Assembly: GCA_014208095.1 (NCBI GenBank)
Contig: JACHMT010000005.1
Span: 620,001 to 684,000, forward strand
DNA length: 64,000 bases
Origin: Actinospineispora eucalypti
GTDB lineage: Bacteria; Actinomycetota; Actinomycetes; Mycobacteriales; Pseudonocardiaceae
Direction: 5' to 3'
Part shown: positions 27,149 through 34,620 of the stretch, one piece after another
How positions within the stretch are numbered: the first letter of the stretch is position 1
How the letters are laid out: every line of letters starts with the position of its first letter
The notes under the pieces: model-generated
What the model saw: only the letters and a program-made list of their open reading frames with translations
The model's database searches: none
Told to the model about the DNA's origin: nothing
Translations under genes and position numbers: made by a program

Positions 27149-28858
27149 TTAGGACGACTTGTCCGCGCGGGTCCGCGCCACGCTCTTGGCGAGCCACGGC
27201 CGCCAGCGGCCGGCGCCCCGGGCCGGCTCCGCCCACGGCGTGGCGGCCAGGACCAGGCGGGTGCCCGGCCGGTCCACCCAGCGCAGCAGCGCGGACACCT
27301 CCTCCTCGGGCGCGCCGAACAGCGGGCCGGGACCGGTCCGCGCCGTCTCCGCGCCGGCCAGCAGCGCCTCCACCACGGGCATCGGCGGCACGCCGCGCCG
27401 GGCCACCCCGGCCGAGGCCAGCCGGCCGTGCCGGATCACGGCGAACTCCCAGCCGCCCGCCCCGTCCGGGTGCGCGGCGGTCAGCTCGGGCAGCGCGGCC
27501 AGTGCGGTGAGCCGCTGCGCCCGGTCCAGCGCGCCGATCAGGTCGGCCAGCCGGTCTCGGCGCACGGCGGCCGCCTCGAACCGCTCGTCGGTCGCCAGCC
27601 GGCCCACCTCCTCGGCCAGCGTGTCCAGCGGCCCGTCCGACCGGCCGGCGAACAGCCCGGCCACCGCCTCGGCCAGCGGCGCGTAGTCCGCCACGCTCTG
27701 CCGCCCGGTGCACGGCGCGCCGCACCGGCCCAGCTCGGCCAGCACGCAGGCGCTGCCCTTCGGGGCGCGGGCCGAGATGCGCTGGGTGCACCGGCGGATC
27801 GGCACCGCGTCCTGCAGCGCGTCCACCGCCGCCACGGCCAGCGCCCGGGCCCGGAACGGCCCCAGCGCGCCGTCCCTCGGCCGGTTGACCACGGACAGCC
27901 GGGGGAAGGGCTCGTCGGTGAGCGCCACCCACCAGGCGTGGTTGGGCGTGCGGGAGCGCCGGTTGTACCTCGGCCGGTGCGCGCCGATCAGGCGCAGCTC
28001 GCGCACCCTCGCCTCGAGCGCGTGCGCGCACTCCACCGCGTCCACCCGGACGGCCTGGGCGACCATGTCCCGCACCCGGCGCCGCCGCTCGGCGGCGGTG
28101 AAGTAGGAGCGCACTCGTTTGCGCAGGTCACCGCTGGTTCCCACGTAGAGCACCTCCTCCCGGGCGCCGCGGAACAGGTACACCCCCGGCGCGTTCGGCA
28201 GGTGCTCGGCCAGCTTCCGGTTGCGCCGCTGGGCATCGGTGGGCCGGGTGCCGGCGGCGCTCGCGGCCAGCGCGAGCAGCTCCTCCAGGCTGTGCACGCC
28301 CAGGTTGCCGACCCGTTCCAGCAGGGCGTGCAGCACCTCGACGGTGGCCCGGGCGTCGTCCAGCGCGCGGTGCGTCGGCCGGGTCGTGGTGCCGAACAGC
28401 TCGGCCAGCGCACTCAGCCGGACCGTGGGCGTCTCCCCGGCGGGCAGCACCGCCCGGGCCAGCCGCGCGGTGCACAGCACGGCCGGCCGGGGCCACGCCA
28501 GGTCGTGCCGGGCGCAGGCGGCGCGCAGGAAACCGGTGTCGAACGGGGCGTTGTGCGCCACCAGTACCGCGCCCGCGCAGAACTCCAGGAGGCTGGGGAG
28601 CACGGCGCCGATGCGCGGCGCACCGGTGACCATCGCCCGGGTGATGCCGGTGAGCGCGACCACCGAGGGCGCGATCCCGGTGCCCGGGTCGACCAGCGTG
28701 GACAGCTCGCCGAGCCGCTCGCCGCCCCGCACCTTCACCGCGCCCACCTCGGTGATGGCGTCGGTGCCCGCGCTGCCCCCGGTGGTCTCCAGGTCCACCA
28801 CGACGAACGTCACCTCGCGCAGCGGGATGCCGAGCTCGTCGAATGACAACTGTGGCAT
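27149..28858 (-). CDS. DEDD exonuclease fused to UvrC-like GIY-YIG nuclease
   Basis: A 569-residue two-nuclease fusion. Residues about 15-185 are a DnaQ-type 3'-5' exonuclease with VVVDLETTG, AHNAPFDTGFL and HRALDDARAT, giving the DEDDh set. Residues about 220-300 are a GIY-YIG domain (NAPGVYLFRG...VLYVGTSGDLRKRVRSYF) as in UvrC and Cho, followed by a Cys-containing segment (CVLAELGRCGAPC). M. tuberculosis Rv2191 has the same architecture, as I recall. The role is probably in nucleotide-excision repair incision. The ATG at 28858 follows TACCGT by 7 nt with no ribosome site, so the mRNA is probably leaderless. Confidence 0.88.
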   Translation of the reverse strand: MPQLSFDELGIPLREVTFVVVDLETTGGSAGTDAITEVGAVKVRGGERLGELSTLVDPGTGIAPSVVALTGITRAMVTGAPRIGAVLPSLLEFCAGAVLVAHNAPFDTGFLRAACARHDLAWPRPAVLCTARLARAVLPAGETPTVRLSALAELFGTTTRPTHRALDDARATVEVLHALLERVGNLGVHSLEELLALAASAAGTRPTDAQRRNRKLAEHLPNAPGVYLFRGAREEVLYVGTSGDLRKRVRSYFTAAERRRRVRDMVAQAVRVDAVECAHALEARVRELRLIGAHRPRYNRRSRTPNHAWWVALTDEPFPRLSVVNRPRDGALGPFRARALAVAAVDALQDAVPIRRCTQRISARAPKGSACVLAELGRCGAPCTGRQSVADYAPLAEAVAGLFAGRSDGPLDTLAEEVGRLATDERFEAAAVRRDRLADLIGALDRAQRLTALAALPELTAAHPDGAGGWEFAVIRHGRLASAGVARRGVPPMPVVEALLAGAETARTGPGPLFGAPEEEVSALLRWVDRPGTRLVLAATPWAEPARGAGRWRPWLAKSVARTRADKSS

Positions 28859-28917
28859 TCACCGGACGGTAGGACCTGACCCCGACGTTTCCGGTCGTGC
28901 GCGACTAACCTAGTTAG
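28859..28917. promoter_or_regulatory. 59-bp divergent promoter region, both mRNAs leaderless
   Basis: TACCGT on the minus strand (plus coordinates 28866-28871) ends 7 nt before the ATG at 28858. TAACCT on the plus strand (28906-28911) ends 6 nt before the ATG at 28918. Neither gene has a ribosome site. Confidence 0.55.
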
Positions 28918-30207
28918 ATGGGTGAGCAGGCATGGAACGCGTTGCCGGATCCGGTGCGCGCCCGTCTGGCCGAGCTCGCCTCGGCGGCCCTGGTCGAGCT
29001 GCCGACCGGGGACGTGCCGCCGTCGCTGCGCCGGCTGGCCCACTTCACCCCGAGCAAGCGGGCCCGGGTCGGCGCGCGGCAGCTGGTCGGCGAGCTGCGC
29101 GACTCGCCGGCCTTCCGGGGCGCCGTGCTCGCCTGGTGGATGAACCACCGGCCGGAGGAGCTCGCCAGCCCGGGCGCGGACCCGGTCGGCGTGGCCGCCG
29201 GAGCGCTGCTGGCGGACGAACCGGACGTCGACGAGCGGTTGAAAATGATCGCCGAGCGGGTCGATCTCGGCGCGTTGCGGGCGGAGCGGGACGCCGCGCT
29301 GGCCCGGGTGGAGAAGCTCGGCGGCGAGCTGGAGCGGCTGCGGGCCGAGCTGGCGGACGCCAGGGCCGGCGCGCGGGACCAGCACACCGAGCGGGACCAG
29401 GAGCTGGCCAAGCTGCGCCAGCGGTTCCGGCAACAGGGCACGGAGCTGCGCGCCGCCCGGGACGAGGCGGCGTCGGTGCGCGCCGAGCTGGCCGAGCTGC
29501 GCCGGACCGGCGCCGAGCAGCTGGCCTCGGCGTTGGCCGAGCGGGACCGCGCGCGGGACAAGGCGGCCGCCGACCGTGCGCAGGCCGAGCGGGCCAGGGA
29601 CCAGGCCAGCGGCGCCCGCCAGGCCGCCCGCGAGGCCCGCCGCTCGGACGAGGTGCGGCTGGCCCTGCTGGTGGAGACGCTGGACGGGGCGCTGACCGGG
29701 CTGCGCCGGGAGCTGGCGCTGGACACCACCGGCGCCCGCCCGGCCGACCTGGTGGCGGGTTCGGCGGCGCCCCGGCCGGGACCGTCCTGGGTGCCGGACG
29801 CGGCGGTGCTGGACCGGCTGCTCGGGCTGCCCATGGCCCACCTGATCGTGGACGGCTACAACGTGAGCAAGTCCGCCTACCCCGACCTGCCCCTGTTCGA
29901 CCAGCGCTCCCGGCTGGTCGGCGCGCTCGGCGTGCTCGCCGCGCGGACCGGTGCGGAGGTCACCGTGGTGTTCGACGGCGCCTCGGTGGCGGCCGGGACC
30001 GGGCGGCAGCCACGCGGGGTGCGGGTGCTCTTCTCCGATCCCGGTGTGCTGGCCGACGACGTGATCAGGGACCTGGTCCGCGCCGAGCCACAGGGCCGGC
30101 CGCTGGTGGTGGCCAGCTCGGACCGCGCGGTCGCCGAATCGGTCCGCCGGGCGGGGGCCTACCCGCTGGCGGCGGCGGTGTTGCTGCGCCTGCTCAGCCG
30201 GGGCTGA
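28918..30207 (+). CDS. NYN (YacP-like) RNase-domain protein with coiled coil
   Basis: A 429-residue protein. The first 90 residues contain an alpha-helical region of unknown function, residues about 115-250 are a highly charged coiled coil, and residues about 305-429 form a YacP-type NYN domain: HLIVDGYNVSKSAYPDLPLFDQRSRLV, VTVVFDGAS and VVASSDRAVAESV carry the acidic residues of this RNase fold. It may act in ribosomal RNA or mRNA processing, inferred from the family. Start ATG at 28918, leaderless by position. Confidence 0.85.
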   Translation: MGEQAWNALPDPVRARLAELASAALVELPTGDVPPSLRRLAHFTPSKRARVGARQLVGELRDSPAFRGAVLAWWMNHRPEELASPGADPVGVAAGALLADEPDVDERLKMIAERVDLGALRAERDAALARVEKLGGELERLRAELADARAGARDQHTERDQELAKLRQRFRQQGTELRAARDEAASVRAELAELRRTGAEQLASALAERDRARDKAAADRAQAERARDQASGARQAAREARRSDEVRLALLVETLDGALTGLRRELALDTTGARPADLVAGSAAPRPGPSWVPDAAVLDRLLGLPMAHLIVDGYNVSKSAYPDLPLFDQRSRLVGALGVLAARTGAEVTVVFDGASVAAGTGRQPRGVRVLFSDPGVLADDVIRDLVRAEPQGRPLVVASSDRAVAESVRRAGAYPLAAAVLLRLLSRG

Positions 30208-30287
30208 ACACCCTTCACGGCTGGCTGAAACGACCTCGGTTCCGGGCCTGTGAGCTGGTGAAACCCGAAACTGTCGGGGTGTCGCCC

Positions 30288-30293
30288 TAGCGT
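30288..30293 (+). promoter_or_regulatory. -10-like TAGCGT box before the four-Cys small gene
   Basis: TAGCGT lies about 40 nt before the ATG at 30333 and fits TANNNT. No matching -35 element is clear. Confidence 0.35.
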
Positions 30294-30332
30294 CTGCCGT
30301 GTCGCTGACCAGTTCATCGAAGGGACTCTGTG

Positions 30333-30611
30333 ATGATCGTCGACTGTGACCGGTGCGAGGTGCGCGGCAACGCCTGCCAGGACTGTGTGGTGGGTGTGTT
30401 GCTCGGCATCCCCGAGGTGCCCGGTGCCGGTTCGGCCGGCGCCAACCTGCCGTCCGGCGCTCGAAGCTTGCAGTTCGACGCACCGGAGTGCCGGGCGCTG
30501 AGTGTTCTTGCCGACCAGGGACTGGTGCCGAGGTTGCGCCTGGTGCCCAGCCAGCCGCGCCGAGCGTCACCCAACCCGAGGATCGGAGACGGATTCAGTA
30601 ACGCTGGGTAG
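30333..30611 (+). CDS. Small conserved four-Cys protein
   Basis: A 92-residue protein. The N-terminus VDCDRCEVRGNACQDCVVG gives two CxxC pairs spaced by six residues, a probable zinc or iron site. LSVLADQGLVPRLRLV follows in the second half. I recall similar small proteins in many actinobacteria upstream of NlpC/P60 genes, of unknown function. AAGGGA at 30320-30325 supports the ATG at 30333 (a GTG at 30330 is adjacent). It lies between the NYN gene and the RipC-like hydrolase. Confidence 0.7.
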   Translation: MIVDCDRCEVRGNACQDCVVGVLLGIPEVPGAGSAGANLPSGARSLQFDAPECRALSVLADQGLVPRLRLVPSQPRRASPNPRIGDGFSNAG

Positions 30612-30890
30612 AGCAGATAGCTGAATAGTGCGTCCGCCGTTCACCCCAAGTGACGACTGGGGTCCGGTGGCTGCCGCGCCACGCCGGCTGAGTGCCCTTC
30701 TGGACGTGGCACGCGGCGCTCCGTAATCTCCCCGAGACCTCAGTGGGCCGTTTGCCATTCGCTCCCCGATTGGCACCGTGAGGTCGCCGCCGTCAGTGGT
30801 TTGCGCGAGTCGAGCCAGATCCCCAGCTGGTTCCCGCCTCCCCGGCTTCGCGCGCCGCCAGCGGTGGTTTCAGGGAAGGAGACCGGCGTC
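30612..30890. other. Upstream region of the RipC-like gene
   Basis: This 279-bp stretch has no supported gene. A TAATCT box near 30725 could be a -10 element, giving a leader of about 150 nt. I looked for a c-di-AMP (ydaO) riboswitch, common before actinobacterial cell-wall hydrolases, and did not find its conserved core. Confidence 0.4.
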
Positions 30891-31931
30891 GTGGCGCCCA
30901 GCGGAAACCTGCGCTCCTTTGTTGGCGCACTCTCCGCGACCGCATTAGCCCTGGCCGCAAGCGCGCTCTTCGCCAGCCCGGCCGCCGCCGACCCGGCCCC
31001 GGCGCCGCCCAAGCCGGACGCCCGTGCGCAGTTGGCGGACGCCCAGCACGACGCCGAGCAGCTCACCGAGCAGTGGCACGAGGCCAAGGACAACCTGGAC
31101 GCCAAGCGCGACGAGGCCACCCGGGCCAAGGCGGCCGTGGTGCCGGCCCGCCAGGCGGCCAGCCGGGCCGAGGCGGCGGAGGAGAAGTTCCGGGGCCAGC
31201 TGGACCAGGTGGTCGCCCGGGCGGCCGAGGGCGGGCGTCTGGACGAGCTGAACGCGCTCGTGCTCAGCGACTCGCCGAGCGACTTCCTCGACCAGATGAC
31301 CACGCTGGAGATGTACAGCGCCGACCAGAAGTCCGTTCTGGACCAGGCCCAGCGGCTGGTGGCCGACGCGCGCAAGGCTCGCGCGAATGCCGACCAGGCG
31401 GTCGCGGTGGCCGCCAAGGCGACCGACGAGGCCCGCCAGGCGGTGGAGGACATCGGCAAGCGCAAGAAGGAGGCCGACGCGCGGATCGCCCAGGCGGAGC
31501 GGCTGCTCGGCCGGTTGTCCCCATCCGAGCGCGCGGACCGCACCAAGTCGATCGGCGACCCGGTGGGTGTGGTGCTCGGCGGCGGCAAGGGTGCGCTCGC
31601 GCTGAAGGCGGCGATGTCCCGGATCGGCGGCCCGTACGTGTGGGGCGCCGAGGGGCAGCGCAGCTTCGACTGTTCCGGCCTCGTCTTCTGGGCCTTCCAG
31701 AAGGTCGGCATCACCATGCCGAGGTCCAGTTCCGCGCAGGCCCAGGTGGGCCGGCCGGTGTCCAGGAGCCAGCTGCAGCCCGGTGACCTGGTCTTCTTCT
31801 ACCACCCAGTCAGCCACGTCGGGTTCTATGCCGGTGACGGCAAGGTGCTGAACGCGGTGCAGACCGGCGACACCGTCCGGTACACCGAGCTGTCCAAGAT
31901 GAAGAGCTATGCCGGCGCTCGCCGACTGTAA
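30891..31931 (+). CDS. NlpC/P60 peptidoglycan endopeptidase (RipC-like)
   Basis: A 346-residue secreted hydrolase that cuts peptide stems of peptidoglycan. The signal peptide ends at ASPAAADP near residue 35. A long coiled coil (about 45-225) follows, like the FtsX-responsive coiled coil of M. tuberculosis RipC (Rv2190c). The C-terminal NlpC/P60 domain has the catalytic Cys in FDCSGLVFWAF and the His in VSHVGFYAGDG. The GTG at 30891 has AAGGAG about 10 nt before. Coiled-coil control by FtsEX is inferred. Confidence 0.9.
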   Translation: MAPSGNLRSFVGALSATALALAASALFASPAAADPAPAPPKPDARAQLADAQHDAEQLTEQWHEAKDNLDAKRDEATRAKAAVVPARQAASRAEAAEEKFRGQLDQVVARAAEGGRLDELNALVLSDSPSDFLDQMTTLEMYSADQKSVLDQAQRLVADARKARANADQAVAVAAKATDEARQAVEDIGKRKKEADARIAQAERLLGRLSPSERADRTKSIGDPVGVVLGGGKGALALKAAMSRIGGPYVWGAEGQRSFDCSGLVFWAFQKVGITMPRSSSAQAQVGRPVSRSQLQPGDLVFFYHPVSHVGFYAGDGKVLNAVQTGDTVRYTELSKMKSYAGARRL

Positions 31932-32068
31932 GCGAGCATCCCACGGCTGAAAGACCAATCCGCTCCCCGCGGCGGGCGGCGGCCGGTGTCCCGACTCACC
32001 GGCCGCCGCCGCACCTCTGGACCGAGCGGCCACTGAGCCACGTCCACCTGCTCGGCGCGTCCGGCGCC

Positions 32069-33331
32069 GTGCTGGTGTTGATCGCCAGCCTGATCGTCGC
32101 GGTGTTCGGCGCCGGGATGCCCACCGGCCCGCACGTGATCGACCGGACGGTGGCGCCCTCCGAGGAGGCCAAGGCCGGCGTCACCGACCTGCTGCGCCGG
32201 CGGGCCGAGGCCATCCGCGCCCGCGACCGGGCCGGGTTCGCCGCCACCCTGGACCCGAAGGCCGCGCCCGAGTTCCGGGATGCGCAGCTCGCGCTGTTCG
32301 CCAACCTGGCCGCGGTGCCCCTGGCCAGCTGGGAGTACCTCTTCGATGCCGCCGACCCCTCGGACGTTCCCCGGTCCCAGGTGGACCGTTCGGCCGACGA
32401 GGTGTGGGCGCCCCGCACCGAGCTGCGTTACGCCCTGGCCGGCGCCGACCTCGAGGTGACGGGCCGGCCGGCCGGCTACCTCTACCTGCGGCGGGGCGAC
32501 TCCTGGTACCTGGCCTCGGACACCGCGCTGGACGAGGTCGGCCGGCCGACCTGGCGGGGGGTCTGGGACTTCGGCCCCTGCCACGTGGCGCGGGCGGAAC
32601 ACGGCCTGGTGATCGGCCACCCCGCGTCGGCCCCGCTGATCGACCTGCTGGCCAAGGAGCTGGACGGCAGCGTCGCCGCCGTCACCGCCGTGTGGGGTCC
32701 CGGGTGGCCGGGGCGGGTGGCCGTGCTGGTCCCCGGCGGCCCGGCCGAGCTGCGCGCGCTGCTGGGTCCGCGCGACCCGGCCGACTCGATCGCCGCGATC
32801 ACCCTGGCCGACCGGGTGGACCGGGCGGCCGGCAAGGCGTGGGGGCAACGCGTGGTGATCAACCCCGGGCAGTCGGTGCAGCTCGGGCCGACCGCGGTGC
32901 GCGTTGTGCTGCGCCACGAGATCACCCACGTGGCGGCGCAGGTGGCCACGGACGACCGGGCGCCGCTGTGGCTCAAGGAAGGCTTCGCCGAGTACGTCGG
33001 GTACCTGGACAGCGGGCTGGCCATCGCCGAGGCGGCCCCGGCGCTGCTCGAGCAGGCCCGCCGGGAGCAGCTGCCCGACTACCCGCCGCCGGACGGGGCG
33101 TTCCGAGGCCCCGGACTGATGCTCGCCTACCAGCAGTCCTGGAGCCTGATGCGGCTCGTCGGCGAGCGGGTCGGCCCGAAGGGCGTGGTCGGGTTGTACC
33201 GGAGCCTGGCCGCCGAACCCGGCGCGACCGCGCAGCCCCGGCTGGACCAGACGCTGCGCGCCACCCTGGGCAAGGACCTGGACGACCTGATGGACGACTG
33301 GCACGACGAGCTGGCGGACGAGGTCGAGTGA
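32069..33331 (+). CDS. Membrane-anchored gluzincin-like peptidase (Rv2189c position)
   Basis: About 420 residues from the GTG at 32069. One N-terminal hydrophobic segment is followed by an extracytoplasmic domain. RHEITHVAAQ near residue 290 is an HExxH zinc motif, and LKEGFAEYVGY 25 residues later supplies the third Glu ligand in the gluzincin pattern. This makes it a probable metallopeptidase; the substrate is unknown. The frame is open back to the ripC stop at 31931 but has no ATG, GTG or TTG before 32069, so the true start is unclear: 32069 lies within the hydrophobic segment. A CTG at 32033 is the other option. A family 2 repeat begins 1 nt after the stop. Confidence 0.75.
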   Translation: MLVLIASLIVAVFGAGMPTGPHVIDRTVAPSEEAKAGVTDLLRRRAEAIRARDRAGFAATLDPKAAPEFRDAQLALFANLAAVPLASWEYLFDAADPSDVPRSQVDRSADEVWAPRTELRYALAGADLEVTGRPAGYLYLRRGDSWYLASDTALDEVGRPTWRGVWDFGPCHVARAEHGLVIGHPASAPLIDLLAKELDGSVAAVTAVWGPGWPGRVAVLVPGGPAELRALLGPRDPADSIAAITLADRVDRAAGKAWGQRVVINPGQSVQLGPTAVRVVLRHEITHVAAQVATDDRAPLWLKEGFAEYVGYLDSGLAIAEAAPALLEQARREQLPDYPPPDGAFRGPGLMLAYQQSWSLMRLVGERVGPKGVVGLYRSLAAEPGATAQPRLDQTLRATLGKDLDDLMDDWHDELADEVE

Positions 33332-33332
33332 G

Positions 33333-33382
33333 CTAGCGCGGAACGCGCTTGCCGAGCGTGCGCCCAGTTTGGCGCGCGCGGG
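33333..33382 (+). repeat. Paired-hairpin 3'-end element (family 2)
   Basis: CTAGCGCG-GAA-CGCGCT is followed by GAGCGTGCGCCC-AGTT-TGGCGCGCGCGGGG. It starts 1 nt after the stop of the peptidase gene, in the same orientation, and ends just before the promoter of the pimB-like gene. Confidence 0.8.
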
Positions 33383-33402
33383 GCCCGCTAGCCTGGTCCG
33401 CG

Positions 33403-34551
33403 ATGCCGACCTTGCTGGTTACCAACGACTTCCCGCCCCGGGCGGGCGGTATTCAGGCCTATCTCGCCGAGCTGGCCGGTCGGCTGCCGGCCGGGGAGAT
33501 CGTGGTCTACGCGCCGGCCTGGCCCGGCGCCGAGGAGCATGACGCCGCGTTGCCGTACCCGGTGCACCGGCACCCCGGCTCGCTCATGCTGCCGGTGCCG
33601 CCGGTGGCCCGCCGGGCCGAGGAGCTGGCCCGCCGCTACGGCTGCCGCTCGGTGTGGTTCGGCGCGGCCGCCCCGCTCGCCGTGCTGGCCCCCGGGCTGC
33701 GCCGCAGGGCCGGCGTCGAGCGGGTGGTGGCCAGCACGCACGGTCACGAGGTGGGTTGGTCGATGCTTCCGGCGGCCCGCCAGACGCTGCGCCACATCGG
33801 CCGGCACGCCGACGTGGTGACCGTGGTCTCCGACTACACCCGGCGCCGGTTCGCCGCCGCGTTCGGCCCGCTGGCCGCGTTGGAACGGCTCCCATCGGGC
33901 ATCGACACCGACCGGTACCGGCCGGATCCGGCGGCCCGCGCCGAGCTGCGGGCGCGCTACCGGCTCGGCGACCGCCCGGTGGTGGGCTGCGTCTCCCGGC
34001 TGGTGCCGCGCAAGGGGCAGGATGCCCTGATCGCCGCGCTGCCCTCGGTGCGGTCCCGGATCCCCGGCGCGGCGTTGCTGCTGGTCGGGCACGGGTCGTA
34101 CGCCGACCGGCTGCGCCAGCTGGCCGCCCGGCACGGGGTGGCCGAGCACGTGGTGTTCACCGGTCCGGTCCGTTGGGACGAGCTGCCCGCGCACCACGCC
34201 GTGGCGGACGTGTTCGCCCTGCCCTGCCGAACCCGGGGCGGCGGGCTGGACGTCGAGGGCCTCGGCATCGTGCTGCTGGAGGCGGCCGCCTGCGGGTTGC
34301 CGGTGCTGGCCGGAAGCTCCGGCGGCGCCCCGGAGACGGTGCGCCCGGGGGAGACCGGCGAGGTGGTGGACGGCCGGGACGTGTCAGCACTGGCCGACGC
34401 GCTGGCCGGCCTGCTCGCCGACCCGGACCGGGCCGCGGCCATGGGTGCCGCCGGGCGGGCGTGGATGTGCCGCGACTGGCAGTGGTCCACCGCCGCCGAC
34501 CGCCTAACCACCTTCCTCCACCAGCCTGATTCAGTGCCTTTGGCAGGGTGA
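33403..34551 (+). CDS. pimB: PimB-type GDP-mannose-dependent alpha-mannosyltransferase
   Basis: A 382-residue GT4 glycosyltransferase in the position of M. tuberculosis Rv2188c (PimB'), which adds the second mannose to phosphatidyl-myo-inositol mannoside. The N-domain starts TLLVTNDFPPRAGGIQAYLAEL. The C-domain has VGCVSRLVPRKGQDALI near residue 190 and the donor-binding EGLGIVLLEAAACGLPVLAG near 290. The ATG at 33403 follows TAGCCT by 8 nt, suggesting a leaderless mRNA. The last eight codons and the stop (PDSVPLAG) are encoded by a 22-bp family 1 repeat unit. Confidence 0.88.
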   Translation: MPTLLVTNDFPPRAGGIQAYLAELAGRLPAGEIVVYAPAWPGAEEHDAALPYPVHRHPGSLMLPVPPVARRAEELARRYGCRSVWFGAAAPLAVLAPGLRRRAGVERVVASTHGHEVGWSMLPAARQTLRHIGRHADVVTVVSDYTRRRFAAAFGPLAALERLPSGIDTDRYRPDPAARAELRARYRLGDRPVVGCVSRLVPRKGQDALIAALPSVRSRIPGAALLLVGHGSYADRLRQLAARHGVAEHVVFTGPVRWDELPAHHAVADVFALPCRTRGGGLDVEGLGIVLLEAAACGLPVLAGSSGGAPETVRPGETGEVVDGRDVSALADALAGLLADPDRAAAMGAAGRAWMCRDWQWSTAADRLTTFLHQPDSVPLAG

Positions 34552-34620
34552 TTCAGTCAACACCGTTTACCGAACCAGGCTGCTGAAAGCACCGAACCAG
34601 GCTGCTGAACGCACTGAATC
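34528..34620. repeat. Converging family 1 repeats between pimB and fadD15 (array B)
   Basis: One plus-strand unit at 34528-34549 and a partial one from 34550 face two minus-strand units at about 34574-34617. The plus unit is the TTTGGCAGG variant. The repeat supplies the final codons and TGA of the pimB-like gene, and the TGA of the acyl-CoA synthetase at 34619-34621 lies at the edge of the last minus-strand unit. Confidence 0.85.

Noticed and set aside
30612..30890. c-di-AMP (ydaO) riboswitch before the RipC-like hydrolase
   Set aside because: The position is typical but I could not find the conserved core elements of that riboswitch.
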